Source: Streptomyces sp. WMMC940 (lineage in GTDB: Bacteria > Actinomycetota > Actinomycetes > Streptomycetales > Streptomycetaceae). From it: a DNA stretch of 64,000 nucleotides. The notes beneath the pieces are model-generated. The model saw only the letters and a list, made by a program, of their open reading frames with translations. It had not been told where the DNA came from and did not search any database. Position numbers and translations under genes: made by a program. Location of the stretch: positions 3,185,001 to 3,249,000 of the forward strand of contig NZ_JAPZBC010000001.1 in assembly GCF_027460265.1 (NCBI RefSeq). Reading direction: 5' to 3'. Shown here piece after piece: positions 37,545-47,035 of this stretch; the stretch's first letter is position 1; each line of letters starts with the position of its first letter.

Positions 37545-38018
37545 CTATCGCCCCGCCCCGTCCCCGCCGTCGGCGCCCTCGGCGTCCCCTTCGGGAGAAC
37601 CTTCCGCCGCCCCTTGCCCAGGCCCTTCCCGCCCGGGTTCCGGTGCCTCTTCCGCCGGGTCGCGCTGAACGACGCGGATCGCGTCGCGGAGCTCCTGGCG
37701 CTGCTCCGGCGACATCATGCCGAAGAAGGCGACAAGAGCCGCCGCGGGGTTGTCGCTCTTCGACCAGGCTTCGTTCATCAGTGCGGCGGAGTAGGCGGCC
37801 CGGGTGGAGACCGCGGTATATCGATAGGCGCGGCCTTCGACTTCCCTGCGCACCCAGCCCTTCTGATGGAGATTGTCCATTACGGTCATGACCGTGGTGT
37901 AGGCGATGGACCGTTCCTGCTGGAGATCCTCCAGCACTTCGCGCACCGTCACCGGGCGGTTCCATTGCCAGATGCGCGTCATGACGGCGTCTTCGAGCTC
38001 TCCCAATTGGCGGGGCAC
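37545..38018 (-). CDS. BlaI/MecI/CopY-family transcriptional repressor
   Basis: 157 residues. The N-terminal winged helix is typical of the family: LGELEDAVMTRIWQWNRPVT, TTVMTVMDNLHQKGWVRRE and the wing EGRAYRYTA. A dimerisation helix and an acidic Gly/Glu-rich tail follow. GTG start at 38018. No BlaR1-type M56 sensor protease gene is adjacent, so the signal must come from elsewhere. The upstream region carries TACGACATCTC, shared with the M23 peptidase promoter region, over a TATGGT -10-like element, suggesting autoregulation. argA follows after nine bases. Confidence 0.9.
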   Translation of the reverse strand: MPRQLGELEDAVMTRIWQWNRPVTVREVLEDLQQERSIAYTTVMTVMDNLHQKGWVRREVEGRAYRYTAVSTRAAYSAALMNEAWSKSDNPAAALVAFFGMMSPEQRQELRDAIRVVQRDPAEEAPEPGREGPGQGAAEGSPEGDAEGADGGDGAGR

Positions 38019-38025
38019 ATCGCCA

Positions 38026-38046
38026 CCATAGTCGGAGATGTCGTAA
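38026..38046 (-). promoter_or_regulatory. Candidate autoregulatory site before the BlaI-family gene
   Basis: Read toward the gene the site is TTACGACATCTCCGACTATGG. The first 11 bases after TT-A overlap the 11-mer TACGACATCTC found in the dyad before the M23 gene. The TATGGT -10-like hexamer starts at its right end, eight bases from the start codon region. Confidence 0.4.
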
Positions 38047-38075
38047 TGGCCGGCTATTGACGTACTTCGGGTACG

Positions 38076-38110
38076 AAAAAGGACGTACGGCCGCGATGAG
38101 CCGTACGTCC
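38076..38110 (-). terminator. Intrinsic terminator upstream of the BlaI-family gene
   Basis: An 11-bp perfect stem (38081-38091 and 38100-38110) with an 8-nt loop, followed on the minus strand by five T. It ends the transcript of the small membrane-protein gene and separates it from the BlaI-family gene. Confidence 0.85.
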
Positions 38111-38134
38111 CGCGAGAGCCGGTGCGGACCGGCG

Positions 38135-38323
38135 TCAGGCCTCGGTCGGACGGTCCGACGGCGCGGTCCGGCCGGCGGCCTCCGCACGGGCGATCGCCGC
38201 GTCCACGGCGGCGTCCTCCTTGGCCTTGTTCGGCCCGCCCTGGCTCTTCACGATCGTGACGACGAGAGCGGTGAAGAACGCGGCCATCACGACCGGGGGC
38301 AGGAGCGCGGATACGTAGTCCAT
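38135..38323 (-). CDS. Small single-helix membrane protein
   Basis: 62 residues. One N-terminal membrane helix (SALLPPVVMAAFFTALVVTI) precedes a charged cytosolic tail (AKEDAAVDAAIARAEA). Coding composition is normal and the ATG is preceded by a G-rich stretch. It starts 13 bases after the preceding gene, so the two are cotranscribed. It is followed by an intrinsic terminator 25 bp after the stop. Function unknown. Confidence 0.75.
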   Translation of the reverse strand: MDYVSALLPPVVMAAFFTALVVTIVKSQGGPNKAKEDAAVDAAIARAEAAGRTAPSDRPTEA

Positions 38324-38336
38324 GCCCCCAGAGTAG

Positions 38337-38984
38337 CTATCCGGCGGCCCGCTTCTCCGGCGGGGGCGCAGGGCGACGGCGCGGCGGGAAGACCTCGCCC
38401 GGGGTGGGGATGGGGCGGTCCGGGCGGGGAGCCGGGCGGGCGGGCTTCGGCGAGGCCGGACGGGGCTCCTGCTTGTCCCCGGCCTCGGCGCGGCCCCCGG
38501 GCAGGGCGTGCAGCCGGACCCTCGACGGAGGCAGCGAGGACGCGCGGGCGGCGGCACGGTCCGCGAGCCGGGCCCGTACGGACTCCTCGGCGAGGCCCTG
38601 GCAGCGCTCCAGCAGGGCCTGGGAGAGCGGCGTGCGGCGCAGGGAGCGCAGGGCCGCGAGATCCTCGGGAGCGGGTTCGTGGCCGGCGGCGAGAGCCTCC
38701 TGGAGGATCTCCAGATAGCCGCCCGCGGAGCCGGGGAGGGCGTCGCGGTACCGCTCCAGGTCGGCGAGCAGGAAAGCCCGCAGCCGGCCCGTCTCGCGGA
38801 CGGCCTCGTCCACGGACTGTGCGAGCCGCAGGTACTCCTGGGCGGTGTTCGCGCCGGGGCCGTCACCTCGGTCGGCGCGACGGGACTGGTCGGGGTTGAG
38901 GGCGATGGCGAGAGCGCGGCGGAGCACACGCAGTTCGTCCGCGCTGAACGCCATGCCGCCGCGGGATCCGTATGGCGTGGGCAT
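38337..38984 (-). CDS. Conserved hypothetical protein, helical with Pro-rich tail
   Basis: 215 residues from the ATG at 38984 (MPTPYGSRGGMAFSADELRV). The first 150 residues are predicted helical (LRRALAIALNPDQ, EYLRLAQSVDEAVRETGRLR, YLEILQEALAAG). The last 65 are rich in Pro, Arg and Ala and probably disordered. No enzymatic motif is seen. A comparatively AT-rich promoter stretch lies just upstream (about 38990-39035). Cotranscribed with the 62-residue membrane protein. Confidence 0.75.
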   Translation of the reverse strand: MPTPYGSRGGMAFSADELRVLRRALAIALNPDQSRRADRGDGPGANTAQEYLRLAQSVDEAVRETGRLRAFLLADLERYRDALPGSAGGYLEILQEALAAGHEPAPEDLAALRSLRRTPLSQALLERCQGLAEESVRARLADRAAARASSLPPSRVRLHALPGGRAEAGDKQEPRPASPKPARPAPRPDRPIPTPGEVFPPRRRPAPPPEKRAAG

Positions 38985-39155
38985 GGGCCGACGATACGCG
39001 CTAATCGGACAAAATTCGTTTAACGTCACATTTACGGCGCGGCGCGCGTCGGTGCGGGTGCCCGCGTGTGCGGGTCTTGCGTGCGGGCACCGGGCAGGGC
39101 GCCCGCACGGCGCGTGACGGCGCCGCGGAACGCCAGGCCGTGCCCGCACGCCGGT

Positions 39156-39953
39156 TCACATGCGGGAGACGTTCCGCTCGTAGACCAGTCGCAGGCCGAT
39201 CAAGGTCAGCCACGGCTCGTGCTCGTCGATCGCGGAGGACTCCCCGAGGACCATCGGGGCCAGGCCGCCGGTGGCGATCACGGTCACGTCCTCCGGGTCG
39301 TCGGCCAGCTCTCGCTTCATGCGCTGGACGACACCGTCGACCTGGCCGGCGAAGCCGTAGACGATGCCCGCCTGCATGGCCTCGACCGTGTTCTTGCCGA
39401 TCACACTGCGCGGTCGGGCCAGTTCGATCTTGCGGAGCTGGGCGCCCTTGACGCCGAGGGCCTCGACGGAGATCTCGATGCCGGGGGCGATGACTCCGCC
39501 CGCGTACTCACCCCGGGCACTGACCGCGTCGAAGGTCGTCGCCGTGCCGAAGTCGACGACGATCGCAGGACCGCCGTAGAGCTCGACGGCCGCGACCGCG
39601 TTGATGATGCGGTCCGCGCCGACCTCCTTCGGGTTGTCCATCAGGATCGGCACGCCGGTCTTGATGCCGGGCTCGACGAGCACCGCGGGGACGTCGCCGT
39701 AGTAGCGGCGGGTCACCTCGCGGAGCTCGTGGAGCACCGAGGGCACGGTGGCGCAGATCGCGATGCCCTCGATGCCGTCGCCCAGTTCCTCGCCGAGCAG
39801 CGGGTGCATGCCCATCAGGCCGTTGAGGAGCACGGCCAGTTCGTCGGCCGTGCGGCGCGGGTCGGTGGAGACGCGCCAGTGCTCGACGATGTCCTCGCCG
39901 TCGAAGAGGCCGAGGACGGTGTGGGTGTTGCCGACGTCGATGGTGAGCAGCAT
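39156..39953 (-). CDS. coaX: Type III pantothenate kinase
   Basis: First committed step of CoA synthesis: ATP-dependent phosphorylation of pantothenate. 265 residues with the ASKHA fold. The phosphate loops are TIDVGNTHTVLGLFDG at the N-terminus and VVDFGTATTFDAVS in the middle; DRIINAVAA and GGVIAPGI are conserved. Five bases (4 nt gap) after the nadC stop, it is the last gene of the panC-nadB-nadC-coaX cofactor operon. Confidence 0.95.
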   Translation of the reverse strand: MLLTIDVGNTHTVLGLFDGEDIVEHWRVSTDPRRTADELAVLLNGLMGMHPLLGEELGDGIEGIAICATVPSVLHELREVTRRYYGDVPAVLVEPGIKTGVPILMDNPKEVGADRIINAVAAVELYGGPAIVVDFGTATTFDAVSARGEYAGGVIAPGIEISVEALGVKGAQLRKIELARPRSVIGKNTVEAMQAGIVYGFAGQVDGVVQRMKRELADDPEDVTVIATGGLAPMVLGESSAIDEHEPWLTLIGLRLVYERNVSRM

Positions 39954-39957
39954 CGGA

Positions 39958-40983
39958 TCAGACCTCGGCCTCTCGCAGGTCGAGACCGATGTCGAGGATC
40001 GCGGAGGAGTGCGTGAGCGCCCCGACCGCGAGGTAGTCCACGCCCGTCTCGGCATAGGCCCGGGCGTTCGCCAGGGTGAGCCGGCCGGAGGACTCCAGGA
40101 CCGCGCGCCCGGCGACGATCGCGACGGCCTCGGCGGTCTCCACCGGCGTGAAGTTGTCCAGGAGGATCAGGTCCGCGCCCGCGTCCAGGACCTCGCGGAC
40201 CTGGTGGAGGGTGTCCACCTCGACCTCGACGGGAAGGTCCGGGGTGCCCAGCTCGGCCAGCGTCTCCCGGACGGCCTTGAACGCCTGGGCCACGCCGCCC
40301 GCGGCGACCACGTGGTTGTCCTTGACGAGTGCCGCGTCGGACAGCGACATGCGGTGGTTGACGCCGCCGCCGCAGCGCACCGCGTACTTCTCCAGGGCGC
40401 GCAGGCCCGGGGTCGTCTTGCGGGTGTCGCGCACGCGCGCGCCGGTGCCCTCGAGCGTGTCGGCCCAGGCCCGGGTCGCTGTGGCGATGCCGGAGAGACG
40501 GCACAGGAGGTTCAGGGCACTGCGCTCGCCGGTGAGCAGGTCCCGGGTGCGGGCGGTGACGGAGAGGAGCTTCCGGCCAGGCTCGACGCGGTCGCCGTCC
40601 TCGACGTGGCGCTCGACCTCGAACTCGTCGGTGCAGACGATCGAGAGGACCGCCTCGGCGATGCGCAGACCCGCGACGACGCCCGCCTCGCGGGCGGTGA
40701 AGTCGCCGGTGGCGACCGCGTCCTCGGGAACGGTGGCGACGGTCGTCACGTCCACGCCGCCGTCGAGGTCCTCCTCGATGGCGAGGTGCGCGACGTCCTC
40801 GACCTGTACCGGGTCGAGGCCGGACTCGGCCAGCAGCTCCGCGAGGTCGGGGTCCAGGCCGCACTCGTACACCTCGTCGCCGCAGCCGCAGTCGTCGCCG
40901 CAGCCCTGCTCTTCGGCGGCGCGGGCGCCGATCTGGATCAGCGGGACGTCCACGGGCTCCGGACGTTCTTCGGGCGTGCTCAC
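39958..40983 (-). CDS. nadC: Nicotinate-nucleotide pyrophosphorylase (quinolinate phosphoribosyltransferase)
   Basis: Converts quinolinate and PRPP to nicotinate mononucleotide in de novo NAD synthesis. 341 residues, about 50 longer than usual because of an N-terminal extension with four clustered cysteines (Cys28, Cys32, Cys34 and Cys41). The core is complete: DVTTVATVPED, the RDTRKTTPGLRALEKYAVRC loop, HRMSLSDAALVKDNH, and DLILLDNFTP. The GTG start overlaps the nadB stop (GTGA). The extension is read in frame with good coding composition and is not a start artefact. Confidence 0.94.
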   Translation of the reverse strand: MSTPEERPEPVDVPLIQIGARAAEEQGCGDDCGCGDEVYECGLDPDLAELLAESGLDPVQVEDVAHLAIEEDLDGGVDVTTVATVPEDAVATGDFTAREAGVVAGLRIAEAVLSIVCTDEFEVERHVEDGDRVEPGRKLLSVTARTRDLLTGERSALNLLCRLSGIATATRAWADTLEGTGARVRDTRKTTPGLRALEKYAVRCGGGVNHRMSLSDAALVKDNHVVAAGGVAQAFKAVRETLAELGTPDLPVEVEVDTLHQVREVLDAGADLILLDNFTPVETAEAVAIVAGRAVLESSGRLTLANARAYAETGVDYLAVGALTHSSAILDIGLDLREAEV

Positions 40984-42788
40984 TGTTGCGGCTCCCTGTC
41001 GGCGGTGGGGGTGGGGACGAAGGCGGGACGGGCGGGCGGGAAAGCCTCGGTCGCCGTGCGGCGCACCACGAGGCGGCGGTCGGGGGTGAGGCGCACGACG
41101 ACATGGCGGCGCCACCCGGCGTCGTCCCGCCCGGGGTGGTCCTCGCGCCAGTGGCAGCCGCGCGTCTCCGTCCGCTCGTGGGCGGCGGCGACCAGCACCC
41201 GGGCGACGAGCAGCAGATTGGTGGCCTCCCAGGACTCGACGCCGGGTTCGGCGGCCTTGTCGAACTCCTCGGTGTCGTGCAGCGCGGACAGGTGCAGCGC
41301 CTCCAGGGCGTCCGCCGCATCGTCCAGGCTCGCCGCGGAGCGCAGCACTCCGGCGCCGCTCGTCATGATCCGCTGGATCTCGCGCCGGGCCTCGGGCACG
41401 AGGAGCGGTACGGGCCCGGGGAAGCCGTCCTCCGCCGGAGCGCCGGACGCAGTCCCGGGCCGCCCGTCCGCGGCGGGCACGGCGGGCACGGCGGACGCTG
41501 AGCCGTCCGTACCGGCCGGCGGGACGGGCCCGGCCGTGTGGGTCTCCGCGATCGTCCTCGCGATGCGCTCGGCGAAGACGAGCCCCTCGAGGAGGGAGTT
41601 GGAGGCCAGCCGGTTCGCGCCGTGGACGCCGGTGCAGGCGACCTCGCCGCAGGCGTACAGGCCGGGGACGGTCGTACGGCCGTGGAGGTCGGTGCGGACG
41701 CCTCCGGAGGCGTAGTGGGCGGCAGGGGCGACCGGGATCGGCTCGGTGACCGGGTCGATGCCGTGGGCGCGGCAGGCGGCGAGGATGGTGGGGAATCGGT
41801 TCTCCCACATCTCGGCGCCGAAGTGGCGGGCGTCCAGGAACATGTGGTCCGCGCCCTGCTCCTGCATGCGGCGCATGATGCCCTTGGCCACGATGTCCCG
41901 GGGGGCGAGCTCGGCCAGTTCGTGCTGTCCCACCATGAAGCGGGTGCCGGACGAGTCGACGAGATGGGCGCCCTCGCCCCGCACCGCCTCGGAGACCAGC
42001 GGCTGCTGGCCCTCGGAGTCCGGGCCGAGCCAGAGCACCGTCGGGTGGAACTGGACGAACTCGAGGTCGCTCACCTCGGCGCCGGCGCGCAGCGCGAGTG
42101 CGACGCCGTCGCCGGTCGACACCGGCGGGTTGGTGGTGGCGGAGAAGACCTGGCCCATGCCGCCGGTCGCCAGGACCACGGCGGGGGCGTGCACCGCGCC
42201 GACGCCGTCGTGCTGGCCCTCGCCCATGACGTGCAGGGTGATGCCGGCCGTACGGCCCTCCGCGTCGGTCAGCAGGTCGAGCACCAGTGCGTGCTCGATG
42301 ACGCGGACCGCGCCCTCACGTATCGCCGTGACCAGCGCGCGGGAGATCTCCGCGCCCGTGGCGTCGCCTCCCGCGTGGGCGATGCGCCGGCGGTGGTGGC
42401 CGCCCTCGCGGGTCAGCGCGATACCGCCGGCGTCGTCGGTGTCGAACCGCGCGCCGGTCGCGATCAGCCGCCGCACGGCGTCCGGGCCCTCGGTGACGAG
42501 CGTGCGCACCGCCTCCCCGTCGCACAGCCCGGCGCCCGCGACGAGGGTGTCGTCGAGGTGCTGCTCGGGGGTGTCGCCCTCGCCGAGCGCCGCGGCGATG
42601 CCGCCCTGGGCCCAGCGGGTGGATCCGTCGTCCAGGAGCGCCTTCGTGACCACGACGGTGCGCAGACCACCGGCCCTGCAGCGGAGTGCCGCCGTGAGGC
42701 CCGCGACGCCGGATCCGACCACGACGACGTCCGCGTCGATGGCCCAGCCGGGGGCCGGGGCGTTCAGCCGTATACCGGTGCTCGTCAC
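40980..42788 (-). CDS. nadB: L-aspartate oxidase
   Basis: FAD-dependent oxidation of aspartate to iminoaspartate, the first step of de novo NAD synthesis. 602 residues. The FAD fold is [17 protein letters not shown] (G25-x-G27-x2-G30). The succinate-dehydrogenase-like core has [37 protein letters not shown] and [14 protein letters not shown]. The C-terminal helical domain holds a Pro/Ala-rich insert. GTG start overlapping the panC stop (GTGA). nadA is not in the window. Confidence 0.95.
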   Translation of the reverse strand: MTSTGIRLNAPAPGWAIDADVVVVGSGVAGLTAALRCRAGGLRTVVVTKALLDDGSTRWAQGGIAAALGEGDTPEQHLDDTLVAGAGLCDGEAVRTLVTEGPDAVRRLIATGARFDTDDAGGIALTREGGHHRRRIAHAGGDATGAEISRALVTAIREGAVRVIEHALVLDLLTDAEGRTAGITLHVMGEGQHDGVGAVHAPAVVLATGGMGQVFSATTNPPVSTGDGVALALRAGAEVSDLEFVQFHPTVLWLGPDSEGQQPLVSEAVRGEGAHLVDSSGTRFMVGQHELAELAPRDIVAKGIMRRMQEQGADHMFLDARHFGAEMWENRFPTILAACRAHGIDPVTEPIPVAPAAHYASGGVRTDLHGRTTVPGLYACGEVACTGVHGANRLASNSLLEGLVFAERIARTIAETHTAGPVPPAGTDGSASAVPAVPAADGRPGTASGAPAEDGFPGPVPLLVPEARREIQRIMTSGAGVLRSAASLDDAADALEALHLSALHDTEEFDKAAEPGVESWEATNLLLVARVLVAAAHERTETRGCHWREDHPGRDDAGWRRHVVVRLTPDRRLVVRRTATEAFPPARPAFVPTPTADREPQQ

Positions 42789-43783
42789 GAGGCGGCTCCG
42801 AAGGTCAGGGGGATGTTGTCGATCAGCCGGGTCGTGCCGACCCGTGCGGCGACGGCCATGATCGCCTCGCCGGTGTGGTCGTCGGCCACCTCGGAGAAGT
42901 CGGCCGGGTCGACCAGGGCGAGATAGTCGAGAACGAGGGGCGACGAGGACTTGGCGGCCTCGTCGAGAACGGCTCGCGCGGCGGCCCGCACGGCGTCGGC
43001 TCCGCCGCCGGGCTGGGCGGCGGCGACCGCGTGGGCGTCGGCGGCCGCCCGGGCCTCGCCGAGCGCGGAGAGCGCGGCGGCCCGGGCGTTGGAGGCGGGC
43101 GCCGACTCGGCCCGGGCGCGCAGGGCGAGCTGCGCGGCGAGCCGGTCGCGGGCGGCGAACAGGGCGCGGGACAGCGCGAGGGCGGTGTGGCGCTCCTCCG
43201 GCGAGAGGTAGCGGTTGCGGCTGGAGAGGGCGAGGCCGTCCGGCTCCCGCACGGTCGGCACCCCGACGATCTCCACCGGGAAGTTCAGGTCCCGGACCAT
43301 ACGGCGGATCAGGGCCAGCTGCTGTGCGTCCTTCTGCCCGTACAGCGCGATGTCGGGGCGGGTGAGGTGCAGCAGCTTGGCGACGACGGTCAGCATGCCG
43401 TCGAAGTGGCCGGGCCGGGAGGCGCCCTCGAGGAGCTCGCCCATGGGGCCGGCGGTGATCCGGACCTGGGGCTCGCCGCCCGGGTACACCTCGTCGGCCG
43501 AGGGGGCGAAGACGGCGTCGGCGCCCGCCTCCGCCGCGGTCTTGAGGTCCGCTTCGAGGGTGCGCGGATAGCGGTCGAGATCCTCGCCGACGCCGAACTG
43601 CAGCGGGTTCACGAAGACCGTGACGACGACCTGGCCCAGCGGCCCGACCAGCGCCCGGGCGGTACGGACCAGGGTGGCGTGGCCGTCGTGGAGAGCGCCC
43701 ATGGTCATGACGACGGCGCGACGGGCGGGCGCCGCCGGGGCGAGGGCGTCCAGCTCCGCCGCGGTGCGCAGGGGGGTGATCAT
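42785..43783 (-). CDS. panC: Pantothenate synthetase (pantoate-beta-alanine ligase)
   Basis: ATP-dependent joining of pantoate and beta-alanine. 332 residues, slightly longer than average owing to an Ala-rich segment in the C-terminal domain. Nucleotidyl-transferase motifs are [17 protein letters not shown] (HIGH-like), [24 protein letters not shown] and [13 protein letters not shown] (KMSKS-like). The start overlaps the DUF2520 gene stop (ATGA). It supplies pantothenate for coaX in the same operon. Confidence 0.96.
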   Translation of the reverse strand: MITPLRTAAELDALAPAAPARRAVVMTMGALHDGHATLVRTARALVGPLGQVVVTVFVNPLQFGVGEDLDRYPRTLEADLKTAAEAGADAVFAPSADEVYPGGEPQVRITAGPMGELLEGASRPGHFDGMLTVVAKLLHLTRPDIALYGQKDAQQLALIRRMVRDLNFPVEIVGVPTVREPDGLALSSRNRYLSPEERHTALALSRALFAARDRLAAQLALRARAESAPASNARAAALSALGEARAAADAHAVAAAQPGGGADAVRAAARAVLDEAAKSSSPLVLDYLALVDPADFSEVADDHTGEAIMAVAARVGTTRLIDNIPLTFGAAS

Positions 43784-44772
43784 CGGTCGCTCTCTCCGTC
43801 CGCGGCGTCCGGGCCGTCCGTGCGGCCCCGGCCGTCCGCGGCGTCGTGGCCGTCCGCGAGGACCACCAGCAGGTCCTCGGCGAGTTCGGGCTTGAGCAGG
43901 CCGTGCGCGAGGGCGCGGTCCGCGGTCGCCCGTGCCATGGCCAGATAGCCGGCGACCATGCCCGGGGCGTGCTCGCGCAGCTCGGACACATGGGCCGCCA
44001 CGGTCCCGGCATCACCGCGGGACACCGGCCCGGTCAGCGCGGCGTCGCCCGAGCGCAGGGCGTTGTCGAGCGCGGCGCCGAGGAGCGGGCCGAGCATCCG
44101 GTCCGGGGCCGAGACCCCGGCGGTGCGCAGCAGTTCCATGGCCTGGGCGACCAGGGTGACCAGGTGGTTCGCGCCGAGGGCGAGGCCCGCGTGGTACAGC
44201 GGACGGGCGGCCTCCTCGATCCACTCGGGCTCCCCGCCCATCTCGATGACGAGGGCCTCGGCGGCGAGCCTCAGCTCCTCGGGCGCGGTGACGCCGAAGG
44301 AGCAGCCGGCCAGCCGCTGGACGTCCACGGAGGTGCCGGTGAAGGTCATGGCGGGGTGCAGGGCGAGCGGGAGCGCCCCGGCCCGCCTGGCGGGGTCGAG
44401 GACCGCCGCGCCGTACCGCCCGGAGGTGTGCACCAGCAGCTGGCCGGGGCGCACGGCACCGGTCTCGGCGAGCCCCTCGACCAGTCCGGGCAGCACGTCG
44501 TCGGGAACGGTCAGCAGCACCAGCTCGGCGCGCGCGAACACCTCCGCGGGGGGAACCAGCGGCACGTCGGGCAGCATCGCGGCGGCCCGGCGCACGGACG
44601 CGTCGGAGACCCCGGAGACGGCCACGGGGCGGTGGCCGGCGAGCTGGAGGGATGCGGCCAGCGCCGGGCCGACGCGGCCAGCGCCGACGACACCCACGGT
44701 GAGGCGGGCCGGACGGTCCTTGGGGTCGACCGGCTCCTGTGCCGGTGGTGTTGCTGGCGATGGTGCGTTCAC
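43780..44772 (-). CDS. Rossmann-fold DUF2520 protein (possible short-chain dehydrogenase)
   Basis: 330 residues. The N-terminal Rossmann fold is [23 protein letters not shown]2520-type helical C-terminal domain contains HPAMTFTG and [19 protein letters not shown]. Overall it resembles 6-phosphogluconate-dehydrogenase-like proteins such as ketopantoate reductases, but its reaction is not established. The GTG at 44772 is preceded by GGAAGG and is preferred to the ATG at 44823, which lacks a ribosome binding site. First gene of the cofactor operon; its stop overlaps the panC start. Confidence 0.85.
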   Translation of the reverse strand: MNAPSPATPPAQEPVDPKDRPARLTVGVVGAGRVGPALAASLQLAGHRPVAVSGVSDASVRRAAAMLPDVPLVPPAEVFARAELVLLTVPDDVLPGLVEGLAETGAVRPGQLLVHTSGRYGAAVLDPARRAGALPLALHPAMTFTGTSVDVQRLAGCSFGVTAPEELRLAAEALVIEMGGEPEWIEEAARPLYHAGLALGANHLVTLVAQAMELLRTAGVSAPDRMLGPLLGAALDNALRSGDAALTGPVSRGDAGTVAAHVSELREHAPGMVAGYLAMARATADRALAHGLLKPELAEDLLVVLADGHDAADGRGRTDGPDAADGESDR

Positions 44773-44853
44773 GCGCGGCCTTCCGTTCCAGTCCGCAGGG
44801 GGTACCGGACGATTCCTCGCCATGCTACGCCAGCGTTTCGACGAGGCTTCCGC

Positions 44854-44862
44854 TTGTCCACA
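44854..44862 (+). promoter_or_regulatory. DnaA box, plus orientation
   Basis: TTGTCCACA, the preferred DnaA box of high-GC streptomycetes. It lies in the divergent region between the cofactor operon and the PLP-lyase gene and faces a second box 47 bp away. Confidence 0.65.
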
Positions 44863-44900
44863 GGCTGTGGAGGCAGCGCCGGCACCCGACGGACGGGACC

Positions 44901-44909
44901 TGTGGACAA
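44901..44909 (-). promoter_or_regulatory. DnaA box, minus orientation
   Basis: TGTGGACAA, the exact complement of the box at 44854. The two boxes converge, with a weaker TGTGGAGGC between them near 44866. Confidence 0.65.
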
Positions 44910-44946
44910 CGGCACGGGACGGCCCGGTGTGGGCGATCATCGCAGC

Positions 44947-46221
44947 ATGACTCAGAACGCGGATCGGACGCGGCCCATCGACTCCGGCGGACCGGGGGCA
45001 GGCACGGAAGCTGCGGCGGGCGCGGATACGGCCGCTGCCCCGGAGCGGCGCGGGGACGGCAGCGAGGAGGCCGAGCGCCGCCGCAGGCTGACGGCCTGGC
45101 GGGCTTCCGAACGGCTGCTGTGGCACGGTTCCGCGGACGGTCGGCTCGGCGAGCGGCTCGCGGCCCTGGCGGCCGACGCGGGCGCCGTCCACGACCTCGA
45201 CGAGCACGTGGACCTCTACGGCGACGGGGTCGTCGCCGGGCTGGAGGGGCGCGTGGCGGCGCTGCTCGGCCTCCCGGCCGCGGCGTTCTTCCCCACCGGC
45301 ACGATGGCGCAGCAGGTGGCGCTGCGCTGCTGGGCGGGGCGCACGGGGAACCGGACCGTCGCGCTGCATCCGCTCGCCCATCCCGAGGTCCACGAACGGG
45401 GTGCGCTGGGTGCGGTCGGCGGGCTGCGTACGATCCACCCGACCCGGGAACCGCGGTTGCCGACGGCGGACGAGATACGCGGCCTGGACGAGCCGTTCGG
45501 CACGCTGATGCTGGAACTGCCGCTGCGGGACGCCGGATTCGTGCTGCCCGAGTGGGACGAACTGGTGGACGTCGTCGAGGCGGCGCGCGAAATGGATGCG
45601 GTGGTGCACTTCGACGGCGCGCGACTCTGGGAGTGCGCCCCCCATTTCGGCCGAGAACTGGACGAGATCGCCGGACTCGCGGACAGCGTGTACGTGTCGT
45701 TCTACAAGTCCCTCGCGGGCCTGTCCGGCGCGGTACTGGCCGGGCCGGAGTCCCTGGTGGAGGAGGCACGGGCCTGGCGCCACCGCTACGGCGGCCTGGT
45801 CTTCCAGCAGTACCCGGCGGCGCTGTCGGCGCTGCTGGGCCTGGAGCGGGAGCTGCCGAGGCTGCCGTCCTACGTGGCCCATGCGAGGACCGTCGCGGCG
45901 GCGTTGGCGGCCGGGCTGACGGAGGAACCCGGCGTGCCCTGGTTCCGGGTGCACCCCGATCCGCCGCACACCCACCAGTTCCAGGTGTGGCTCCCCTTCG
46001 GCGCCGACCTTCTCGACGAGGCGGGCGTACGGCAGGCGGAGGAGACCGGTGTGACCCTGTTCCGCCGCTGGTTCCCGGCCCCGTGCGGCCCGCCCGGCGT
46101 CTGCGCCACGGAGGTCACGGTCTCCTCTCCGGGTCTTTCGTGGACCGCCGACGACGTCAGGGCGGCCCTCGCGGACTTCATGGCGCGGGTACGGGCCGGC
46201 GGCGGACGGGAGCGCGGCTGA
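44947..46221 (+). CDS. Threonine-aldolase-like PLP-dependent beta-eliminating lyase
   Basis: 424 residues, fold type I PLP enzyme of the threonine aldolase/tyrosine-phenol-lyase group. The first 60 residues are low-complexity acidic. The core shows AAFFPTGTMAQQVAL, VHFDGARLWECAP (Asp contacting the PLP nitrogen) and SFYKSLAG with Lys254 as the Schiff-base lysine. YGGLVFQQYP follows. Likely cleaves a beta-hydroxy amino acid, but substrate is uncertain. Divergent from the cofactor operon. ATG at 44947. Confidence 0.86.
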   Translation: MTQNADRTRPIDSGGPGAGTEAAAGADTAAAPERRGDGSEEAERRRRLTAWRASERLLWHGSADGRLGERLAALAADAGAVHDLDEHVDLYGDGVVAGLEGRVAALLGLPAAAFFPTGTMAQQVALRCWAGRTGNRTVALHPLAHPEVHERGALGAVGGLRTIHPTREPRLPTADEIRGLDEPFGTLMLELPLRDAGFVLPEWDELVDVVEAAREMDAVVHFDGARLWECAPHFGRELDEIAGLADSVYVSFYKSLAGLSGAVLAGPESLVEEARAWRHRYGGLVFQQYPAALSALLGLERELPRLPSYVAHARTVAAALAAGLTEEPGVPWFRVHPDPPHTHQFQVWLPFGADLLDEAGVRQAEETGVTLFRRWFPAPCGPPGVCATEVTVSSPGLSWTADDVRAALADFMARVRAGGGRERG

Positions 46222-46357
46222 CGGGCGGCACCCGTCCTCCCCCTCCCCTCCGCCGTCACCTCGGCGGAGGCATCGTGTCCATGCCGTTCAGGCAGCGCCC
46301 GTCAGGCGTTCCGCGGCGCAATGGACCGCCGAGGACCGATCCACGGGAGCACGCCGG

Positions 46358-47035
46358 TCAGGACGCGGTGCCGCCGCCCGCGCGCACCAGGCCGCTCTCG
46401 TACGCGAGCACCACGACCTGCACCCGGTCGCGCAGCCCGAGCTTGGTGAGGATGCGGCCCACATGGGTCTTCACCGTGGCCTCGGACAGCACCAGTCGGG
46501 CGGCGATCTCGCCGTTCGACAGCCCCTGGGCGACGAGCATCATCACCTCGCGCTCGCGCTCGGTGAGCCGCCCCAGCTCCTTCTGCTCCGGCTCCTTCCC
46601 GTGGGAGGGCAGCATCGGCGAGAAGCGGTCGAGCAGCCGGCGCGTCGTGGACGGGGCGACCACCGCGTCGCCGCTGTGCACGGAACGGATGGCACCGAGC
46701 AGTTCGGCCGGCGGCACGTCCTTCAGCATGAAGCCGCTGGCTCCCGCCTTGAGTCCGGAGAACGCGTACTCGTCGAGGTCGAAGGTGGTCAGGATCAGCA
46801 CCTTCGGCGGGTCGGACTGGGCGCAGATCCTGCCGGTCGCCTCCACCCCGTCCAGCCGGGGCATGCGGACGTCCATCAGCACCACGTCGACCGCAGTGGA
46901 GCGGAGGATCTCGATGGCCTCGGCCCCGTCGCCGGCCTCCGCGACGACCTCCATGTCGGGCTGGGCGGCGAGCACCATCCGAAAGCCGGTGCGCAGCAGC
47001 ACCTGGTCGTCGACGAGCATCACGCGGATGGGCAT
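46358..47035 (-). CDS. NarL/FixJ-family response regulator
   Basis: 225 residues. The receiver domain has the MLVDDQ pocket, Asp55 (VVLMDVRMPRLDG) and Lys in FMLKDVPP. A C-terminal LuxR HTH follows (LTEREREVMMLVAQGLSNGE, LVLSEATVKTHVGRILTKLG). The partner histidine kinase gene is 91 bp upstream on the same strand. Regulon unknown. Confidence 0.93.
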   Translation of the reverse strand: MPIRVMLVDDQVLLRTGFRMVLAAQPDMEVVAEAGDGAEAIEILRSTAVDVVLMDVRMPRLDGVEATGRICAQSDPPKVLILTTFDLDEYAFSGLKAGASGFMLKDVPPAELLGAIRSVHSGDAVVAPSTTRRLLDRFSPMLPSHGKEPEQKELGRLTEREREVMMLVAQGLSNGEIAARLVLSEATVKTHVGRILTKLGLRDRVQVVVLAYESGLVRAGGGTAS

